Part shown: piece by piece, positions 1 through 5,893 of the stretch
Layout: every line of letters begins with the position of its first letter
Position numbering within the stretch: the stretch's first letter is position 1
Assembly (NCBI GenBank): GCA_900543365.1
Contig: UQRG01000085.1
Location: 1-6,807, forward strand
From: an uncultured Eubacterium sp.
GTDB lineage: Bacteria > Bacillota > Clostridia > Lachnospirales > CAG-274
Reading direction: 5' to 3'
Length of the DNA stretch: 6,807 nt
Position numbers and translations under genes: made by a program
Notes under the pieces: model-generated
Told to the model about the DNA's origin: nothing
Databases searched by the model: none
The model's input: only the letters and a program-made list of their open reading frames with translations

Positions 1-1
1 C

Positions 2-1354
2 GCCATAACTAATAGTAATTATTTGGATTTAAGTGAAACTCTTGATTCAAGAGGAATATGGGCACCAGATATATCATATTATAATGGTAAATTTTATATA
101 TTTGCAACTTTTAGGCATAATGGTCAGGAGAAGTCAGAAGCTCCTCTTAGGAGTCAGATAATTATGACATCAGATAATCCGGAAGGACCATATAGTAAGC
201 CTGTAATTATACCAGTTGATAATATTGACCCATCTCATTTTGTTGATGAAGATGGAAAGCATTATATGATTATAGCTCCGGGACTAACTGTTGTTCCTTT
301 AAATGATGATTGTACAGCAATTTCAGGTGAAATAAAGCAGGTATGGTCTGGTACTGGTGAAAGATGTTCTGAAGGTCCTCATATATTTAAAAAAGATGGT
401 TATTATTATGCATTAGTTGCTGAAGGTGGTACTGGTTATGGACACGGCATAAATATTGCAAGAAGTAAAAATTTATACGGACATTATGAAGAGTGTCCGT
501 ATAATCCAATTTTAAGACAAACTGACCATAATGCCCCTATACAAAGAAGTGGTCACGGTGATATAGTAGAAACTCAAAATGGAGAATGGTGGTGTACATA
601 TCTTTGTGGCAGACCAAATGGGGGCAATTACACAACTGTAGGTAGAGAAACTGCTTTAGACCCTGTAAATTGGACAAAAGACGGTTGGTTTGTAATAAAT
701 GATAGAAAACCTAGTATTGAACAAAGGATACCTAATTTGCCTATTAAAAAATATAGTAAGAACACACATTATGATTTTTCAAAAGGTGAAATATCTCTTG
801 ATTGGGAATGGGTTAGAAATCCAGACTATAATAATTGGTGTTTTGAAAATAACTGCCTTAAAATAAAACCACAAATGGGTTATATGTATCAAATAAAGGC
901 TAAAAATATTTTATTAAGACGAGAGCAGGAACTAAGCTATATAGCAGAAACTAAATTGACATTTAAAGCTGAAAAGGTAGGACAGCAAGCAGGTATTACT
1001 TGTTATTATTCAACTGTAAGCTATATTAGATTCGGTTTATGTTCAGAGGGATTAGAACTTGTTATAAACAGAAATAAAGGTGAAGAAATAATTAGTGTTA
1101 TTTCTGGTATAAAGAGCAAGACAGTATACTTGAAAGTTGAAGTTAAGGGACTTGAAAGAGTATTTAGCTATAGTTATAATGGAGAAGATTGGTTAATTGC
1201 CTCAAAATTGACTAATTGTATATATCTTTGTGATGAAGGAGTACCAGATGATAGAAAGCGCCATACAGGTACTTTAGTAGGAATTTATGCTTTAGGAGGT
1301 AATAATGAAAAAACATTACCAGCATACTTTGAATATTTTAGTTATAATGATTAG
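2..1354 (+). CDS. Family 43 glycoside hydrolase (beta-xylosidase/arabinofuranosidase type), 5'-truncated
   Basis: This protein probably removes xylose or arabinose from xylan-type oligosaccharides. The frame is open from the window's first in-frame codon (position 2) to TAG at 1352-1354, 450 codons. The first residues (AITNSNYLDLS) already match the GH43 interior, so the TTG at 23 is not the start and the N-terminus, including the catalytic-base Asp, lies upstream. Visible GH43 signatures are SRGIWAPDISYYNGKFY, the pKa-modulating Asp in IDPSHF (codon 227-229), the general-acid Glu in CSEGPH (codon 371-373), GHGDIVET and GRPNGG. From about nt 750 the sequence changes to a beta-sandwich region (LDWEWVRNP, LLRREQE, YNGEDW) resembling the GH43_C2 domain of family beta-xylosidases. 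Full-length relatives are usually about 500-550 residues, so roughly 60-90 are missing. The window cannot show whether there is a signal peptide. The exact substrate is unresolved within GH43; family assignment is confident. No clear terminator follows. Confidence 0.93.
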   Translation, partial: AITNSNYLDLSETLDSRGIWAPDISYYNGKFYIFATFRHNGQEKSEAPLRSQIIMTSDNPEGPYSKPVIIPVDNIDPSHFVDEDGKHYMIIAPGLTVVPLNDDCTAISGEIKQVWSGTGERCSEGPHIFKKDGYYYALVAEGGTGYGHGINIARSKNLYGHYEECPYNPILRQTDHNAPIQRSGHGDIVETQNGEWWCTYLCGRPNGGNYTTVGRETALDPVNWTKDGWFVINDRKPSIEQRIPNLPIKKYSKNTHYDFSKGEISLDWEWVRNPDYNNWCFENNCLKIKPQMGYMYQIKAKNILLRREQELSYIAETKLTFKAEKVGQQAGITCYYSTVSYIRFGLCSEGLELVINRNKGEEIISVISGIKSKTVYLKVEVKGLERVFSYSYNGEDWLIASKLTNCIYLCDEGVPDDRKRHTGTLVGIYALGGNNEKTLPAYFEYFSYND

Positions 1355-1379
1355 TGTAAAATTGGTATAGGAATTCTGC

Positions 1380-1408
1380 TTGAATTTTAGCGAAAATTAT
1401 ACTATAAT
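1380..1408 (+). promoter_or_regulatory. Predicted sigma-A promoter of the long activase gene
   Basis: TTGAAT (1380-1385) and a perfect TATAAT (1403-1408) are separated by exactly 17 bp. Transcription would start near 1415, giving a leader of about 57 nt before the ATG at 1472. It lies in the gap after the glycosidase stop codon, so the long gene can be transcribed on its own even if some read-through from upstream occurs. Confidence 0.72.
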
Positions 1409-1426
1409 GTAAGACAATGAAAAGAC

Positions 1427-1440
1427 ATTTAATATTAAAT
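1427..1440. repeat. 14-bp perfect A/T palindrome in the leader
   Basis: ATTTAATATTAAAT equals its own reverse complement. It sits about 12 bp downstream of the predicted transcription start and about 15 bp before the Shine-Dalgarno sequence, where a dimeric repressor could act. It contains only A and T, and palindromes of this length are expected occasionally in DNA this A+T rich, so function is unproven. It does not resemble the Rex operator core (TTGTTAA...TTAACAA) that might be expected for a redox gene. Confidence 0.25.
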
Positions 1441-1471
1441 AGTATGTTTATAACAGAGGAGAGTTGTTTCT

Positions 1472-4400
1472 ATGAAAAAGTATAAAGTAGGTATTGACAT
1501 TGGTTCAACTACTATTAAGTTAGTTGTTCTTGATGACAATAACAATATAGTTTTTAAGGATTACAGGCGTCATCGCTCTAATATTCAGGAAACTCTTTTA
1601 GGACTTATTAAAGATGCAAAATTGAATATTGGAAATGTAAACTTTTCTGCTATGATTACAGGTAGTGGTGGATTATCTATTTCAGAATGGATAGGTATTC
1701 CTTTTATTCAAGAGGTTGTTGCAGTTAGTAATGCAGTTGATTTTGTTGCACCTCAAACAGATGTTGCTATTGAAATTGGTGGTGAAGATGCCAAGATTAT
1801 TTATTTTACTGGTGGTATTGAACAGAGAATGAATGGTATTTGTGCCGGTGGTACAGGTTCATTTATTGACCAAATGGCTTCGCTTCTTCAAACTGATGCT
1901 ACAGGTCTTAATGAATATGCCAAAAATTATAATGTAATTTATCCTATAGCTGCAAGATGCGGTGTATTTGCTAAAACAGATATTCAGCCACTTATTAATG
2001 AAGGTGCAGCTAAATCAGATTTGGCTGTTTCTATTTTTCAAGCTGTAGTTAATCAGACTATTAGTGGTCTTGCTTGTGGTAAGCCTATTAAGGGTAAAGT
2101 AGCCTTTTTAGGTGGTCCATTACACTTTTTAACTGAATTAAAAGCAAGATTTATTGATGTTCTTAATTTAAGAGATGATGAAGTAATAGATGTTGATAAT
2201 TCTCATTTGTTTGCAGCTATGGGTAGTGCTTTAACCTCAAAAGAAGATGATAATTTTGATTTTGACACTCTTATTAATAATTTAAGTAGAGAAAAGCATT
2301 TAACTATGGAAATTAATAGACTTGACCCATTGTTTTCAAGTCAAGAAGAATATGATAAGTTTAAGGAAAGACATAATAAGGCTGTAGTTAAAAAAAGCGA
2401 CCTTGATACATATAAAGGCAATGTATTTTTGGGTATTGATTCTGGTTCAACAACATCAAAACTGGCTTTAATAAGTGATAAGGGTGAACTTTTATATTCC
2501 TTCTATGCAGGTAACGAAGGTAATCCTCTTAAATTAATTATGTCTGCTCTTAAGCATATATACACTATTTTACCAGAAGGAGTAGAAATTAAAAAAGCTT
2601 GTGTAACTGGTTATGGTGAGGGACTTATTAAAGAAGCTCTAATGGTAGATTTAGGAGAAATTGAAACAGTTGCTCATTATAAGGCAGCGGCATTTTTTGA
2701 CCCTGATGTAGACTTTATACTTGACATTGGTGGTCAGGATATGAAGTGTATAAGAATTAAAGATGGTGTAATTGACAGTGTACTTCTTAATGAGGCTTGT
2801 TCTGCTGGTTGTGGTTCATTTATTGAAACATTTGCTAAAAGTCTTAATTTAAGTGTACAAGAGTTTGCTAATGTTGCACTTTTTGCTAAAAGTCCTATTG
2901 ACTTAGGCTCAAGGTGTACAGTATTTATGAATTCAAGAGTTAAGCAGGCACAAAAGGAAGGTGCAGAGGTAGCAGATATTTCTGCCGGTCTTGCTTATTC
3001 TGTAATTAAGAATGCTTTGCAGAAAGTTATTAAGATAACTGACCCTACTGAAATGGGTAAACACATAGTTGTTCAAGGAGGCACATTCTACAATGAGGCT
3101 GTGCTTAGGAGTTTTGAACTTATTTCTACAAGAGATGCTATTCGTCCAGATATAAGTGGCATAATGGGAGCTTTTGGTGCTGCTGTTATTGCAAGAGATA
3201 AGTATATAGAAGGTGAAAAATCTACTTTACTTTCTGCTGAAGAACTTGATAATTTAAATATATCAACAAGTTTTACCAGATGTAAAGGGTGTGGTAACAA
3301 TTGCCTTTTAACAATTAATAAATTTAGTGGAAACAGAAGATTTATTTCTGGCAATAGATGCGAAAGAGGTCTTGGCAAAAATGCTACAACTGGTTGTGTG
3401 CCAAATCTTTTTGAATATAAATATAATAGGTTATTTAACTATACTCCAATTCCTGCCGATGAGGCTAAAAGAGGTGTAGTTGGTATTCCGAGGGTTCTTA
3501 ATATGTATGAAGATTATCCTCTTTGGTTCACATTTTTTACTGAACTTGGTTACAGCGTTAAGCTTAGCCCAAAAAGTAGCAGACAGGTTTATGAAAAAGG
3601 TATTGAGTCAATCCCTAGTGAGTCAGCTTGTTATCCGGCTAAACTTGTTCACGGTCATATTAAAAGCCTTATTGATGATGGTGTGAAGTTTATATTTTAT
3701 CCTTGTGTTGCTTATGAACACAAGGAAATTAATGGGGCTGATAGCAGTTACAACTGTCCTATTGTAACAAGTTATCCAGAAAATATTAAAAATAATGTTG
3801 AAGAAATAAGAGAATTAAATATTGATTTTAAAAATCCTTTCTTCACCCTTGATAAAGAAGATGTACTTGTAAGGAGATTACAGGAAGAATTCCCTAATAT
3901 AGATAAAAAGGAAGTTGAAAGAGCAGCAAGACTTGCATATAAAGAGCAGCAGAATTTTAGAGCTGATATGAGAAGAAAGGGAGAAGAAACTCTTAAGTAT
4001 ATTGAAGATAATGATATGACAGGTATTGTTATTGCAGGTAGACCATATCATATTGACCCTGAAATTAATCACGGTATACCAGAAATGATTGTAAGTTATG
4101 GTGTAGCTGTACTTACAGAAGACAGTATTGCTCATTTAGGAGTAGATAAAGTCCCTAGACCACTTAATGTTAGAGACCAGTGGGCATATCATTCAAGACT
4201 TTATTCAGCAGCAAGCTATGTAAGAGATAAGCAAAATATTGAGCTTATTCAGCTTAATAGTTTCGGTTGTGGTCTTGATGCAGTTACAACTGATGAAGTA
4301 CACGACATAATGGCCGCTACCGGCAAGGTTTATACTGTACTTAAAATTGACGAAGTAAGTAATTTAGGTTCGGCAAGAATAAGAATTAGGTCGCTTTTTG

Positions 4401-5728
4401 CTGCTTTAGAAGAAAGAAGGCAAAAACATTTTAAGCCAAAACTTCCAGAGCAGAGAAAGCAGAGAGTGGTATTTACAAAAGAAATGAAGAAAAATCATAC
4501 TATTCTTATGCCACAGATGTCACCTATTCACTTTGATATAGCTAAAGAGGCTATGAAAAATTGTGGTTACAACATAGTTTTAATGCCAGCTATTGATAGA
4601 GGTTGTATAGACATTGGTTTAAAATATGTTAATAATGATGCTTGTTATCCTGCTCTTATTGTTGTAGGTCAGCTTTTAAGAGCATTACAATCAGGTAAAT
4701 ATGATTTAAATAATGTGTCTGTTATGATTAGCCAGACTGGTGGTGGATGTCGTGCGACTAACTATATTGGATTTATAAGGAGAGCTTTAAAAAATGCAGG
4801 GTTTGAAAATATACCAGTTATATCAGTTAGTGCTAGTGGTATTGAAAAGAATCCAGGATTTAAAATTACACCTAAGCTTGGTATAGGTCTTTTACAGGCC
4901 ATTTTATATGGTGACTTGTTTATGAGAGTTCTTTATAAAACTAGACCTTATGAAAAAGTCACTGGTTCTGCAGAGGCTTTATACGAAAAGTGGAATGAAG
5001 TTTGTAAGAAAGCTGTTTTAAGAAGAAGTTATTCTGAATTTAAGAAAATAGTAAATGCTATTATAAAAGATTTTGATGAGCTTCCACTTAATGAAAGTAT
5101 TGTTAAGCCTAAGGTTGGTGTTGTAGGTGAAATTCTTGTTAAGTTTCACCCTACAGCTAATAATGATATTGTTAATCTTCTTGAAAAAGAGGGGGCAGAA
5201 GCTGTAGTACCTGATTTAATTAACTTCTTTACATACAGCTTATATAATAATAAGTATAAAGAAATCTATTTGGGTATGAAGCATAGAAATACAGTTATAG
5301 CAAATGCTGCAATTAAATTTATTGAAGGATACAGAAGATGTATGAGTGATGCTCTTGAGGCGAGTAAGAGGTTTGAAAGACCTATGGATATAGCTGAACT
5401 TGGCAGTTTAGCTGAAGATGTTGTAAGTATGGGCAATCAGACTGGTGAAGGCTGGTTCTTAACTGCTGAACTCTTAGAGCTTATACATAGTGGTGTTCTC
5501 AATAATATTTGCACTCAGCCTTTTGCTTGTTTACCAAATCATGTAATAGGAAAGGGCGTTATTAAGGAACTTAAGAGAAGGAATAAGAACAGTAATATTG
5601 TAGCTATTGACTATGACCCAGGTGCAAGTGAAGTTAATCAGGTTAACAGAATTAAGCTTATGCTTAGTGTTGCTGAGAAAAACTTGTCAAAGGAAATTAA
5701 AGAGGTTGCTGTCACTAATGATGTTTAA
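1472..5728 (+). CDS. Fused 2-hydroxyacyl-CoA dehydratase activase / dehydratase-like protein (BadF/BcrA-DUF2229 type), 1418 aa
   Basis: This is probably a cytoplasmic, ATP-driven iron-sulfur protein that delivers very low-potential electrons, as HgdC does for 2-hydroxyglutaryl-CoA dehydratase; its substrate is unknown. The ATG at 1472 follows AGAGGAGAG (1455-1463), and GIDIGSTT starts at residue 7, which fixes the start. Domain 1 (about 4-255) is an ASKHA ATPase with GIDIGSTT (7-14), EIGGED (101-106) and Cys124 and Cys163. Domain 2 (about 318-575) repeats it with GIDSGSTT (321-328), DIGGQD (418-423) and Cys443 and Cys482. A linker holds CX2CX3CX18C (604, 607, 611, 630). Next come a DUF2229-type region (about 668-940; ACYPA 719-723, YPC745, C762, GRPYH 856-860, FGC933) and a C-terminal dehydratase-like region (about 1010-1400; ACYPA 1057-1061, GGGC1093, FHP 1225-1227, C1347, C1353). 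Full-length members of this family are about 1400 residues, so it appears intact. It has its own promoter and terminator. The family assignment is firm; the biochemical role is inference. Confidence 0.93.
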   Translation: MKKYKVGIDIGSTTIKLVVLDDNNNIVFKDYRRHRSNIQETLLGLIKDAKLNIGNVNFSAMITGSGGLSISEWIGIPFIQEVVAVSNAVDFVAPQTDVAIEIGGEDAKIIYFTGGIEQRMNGICAGGTGSFIDQMASLLQTDATGLNEYAKNYNVIYPIAARCGVFAKTDIQPLINEGAAKSDLAVSIFQAVVNQTISGLACGKPIKGKVAFLGGPLHFLTELKARFIDVLNLRDDEVIDVDNSHLFAAMGSALTSKEDDNFDFDTLINNLSREKHLTMEINRLDPLFSSQEEYDKFKERHNKAVVKKSDLDTYKGNVFLGIDSGSTTSKLALISDKGELLYSFYAGNEGNPLKLIMSALKHIYTILPEGVEIKKACVTGYGEGLIKEALMVDLGEIETVAHYKAAAFFDPDVDFILDIGGQDMKCIRIKDGVIDSVLLNEACSAGCGSFIETFAKSLNLSVQEFANVALFAKSPIDLGSRCTVFMNSRVKQAQKEGAEVADISAGLAYSVIKNALQKVIKITDPTEMGKHIVVQGGTFYNEAVLRSFELISTRDAIRPDISGIMGAFGAAVIARDKYIEGEKSTLLSAEELDNLNISTSFTRCKGCGNNCLLTINKFSGNRRFISGNRCERGLGKNATTGCVPNLFEYKYNRLFNYTPIPADEAKRGVVGIPRVLNMYEDYPLWFTFFTELGYSVKLSPKSSRQVYEKGIESIPSESACYPAKLVHGHIKSLIDDGVKFIFYPCVAYEHKEINGADSSYNCPIVTSYPENIKNNVEEIRELNIDFKNPFFTLDKEDVLVRRLQEEFPNIDKKEVERAARLAYKEQQNFRADMRRKGEETLKYIEDNDMTGIVIAGRPYHIDPEINHGIPEMIVSYGVAVLTEDSIAHLGVDKVPRPLNVRDQWAYHSRLYSAASYVRDKQNIELIQLNSFGCGLDAVTTDEVHDIMAATGKVYTVLKIDEVSNLGSARIRIRSLFAALEERRQKHFKPKLPEQRKQRVVFTKEMKKNHTILMPQMSPIHFDIAKEAMKNCGYNIVLMPAIDRGCIDIGLKYVNNDACYPALIVVGQLLRALQSGKYDLNNVSVMISQTGGGCRATNYIGFIRRALKNAGFENIPVISVSASGIEKNPGFKITPKLGIGLLQAILYGDLFMRVLYKTRPYEKVTGSAEALYEKWNEVCKKAVLRRSYSEFKKIVNAIIKDFDELPLNESIVKPKVGVVGEILVKFHPTANNDIVNLLEKEGAEAVVPDLINFFTYSLYNNKYKEIYLGMKHRNTVIANAAIKFIEGYRRCMSDALEASKRFERPMDIAELGSLAEDVVSMGNQTGEGWFLTAELLELIHSGVLNNICTQPFACLPNHVIGKGVIKELKRRNKNSNIVAIDYDPGASEVNQVNRIKLMLSVAEKNLSKEIKEVAVTNDV

Positions 5729-5773
5729 TAAAAATTTAAGTTTTCAATTGTAAAAAGTTATAAAAAACTAACT

Positions 5774-5808
5774 AAAATAGGACTGCTTTTGTGCAGTCTT
5801 ATTTTTTT
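5774..5808 (+). terminator. Intrinsic terminator of the long activase gene
   Basis: A 13-bp stem pairs 5774-5786 with 5793-5805 around a 6-nt loop (TTTTGT). Its core, GACTGC/GCAGTC, is perfect; one G-U pair follows, then A-T pairs running into a seven-T tract (5802-5808). It lies 46 nt after the stop codon at 5726-5728 and insulates the next gene. Confidence 0.9.
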
Positions 5809-5829
5809 GTTAAAATATTAATTTTAATG

Positions 5830-5858
5830 TTGAAATTTAAGTTAAAAAGGCTTACAAT
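5830..5858 (+). promoter_or_regulatory. Predicted sigma-A promoter of the GalE-like gene
   Basis: TTGAAA (5830-5835) and TACAAT (5853-5858) are spaced by 17 bp, just downstream of the terminator. Transcription would start near 5865, leaving a short leader of about 29 nt that contains the GGAGG ribosome binding site at 5881-5885. Confidence 0.75.
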
Positions 5859-5893
5859 ATTATTATCATTATAAGTGTGCGGAGGTAGTAATT

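Noticed and set aside
23..25. TTG as the start codon of the glycosidase
   Set aside because: The reading frame is open to the window edge, the residues before it already fit the GH43 pattern, no Shine-Dalgarno sequence precedes it, and the catalytic-base region of the family would be missing. The gene is cut by the window, not started here.
1357..1389. Possible terminator after the glycosidase (TAAAATT/AATTTTA, or GGAATTC/GAATTTT)
   Set aside because: The stems are A/T-rich or rely on G-U pairs, there is no T tract directly after the stem, and the region overlaps the predicted -35 box.
3088..3378. 96-codon open frame on the minus strand
   Set aside because: It lies wholly inside the long gene, has no ribosome binding site that I can see and no recognisable motif, and covers well-conserved coding sequence on the other strand.
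3480..3686. 68-codon open frame on the plus strand in another phase
   Set aside because: It is embedded in the conserved DUF2229 segment of the long gene and encodes nothing recognisable.
3878..4135. 85-codon open frame on the minus strand
   Set aside because: It is antisense to the GRPYH region of the long gene; its composition (many Ser, Phe, Ile, Asn) is what the complement of A/G-rich coding sequence gives.
5732..5843. 11-bp direct repeat AAATTTAAGTT (5732-5742 and 5833-5843) flanking the terminator
   Set aside because: It is short, entirely A/T except one base, lies in very A/T-rich intergenic DNA, and the second copy overlaps the promoter; chance is the simplest explanation.
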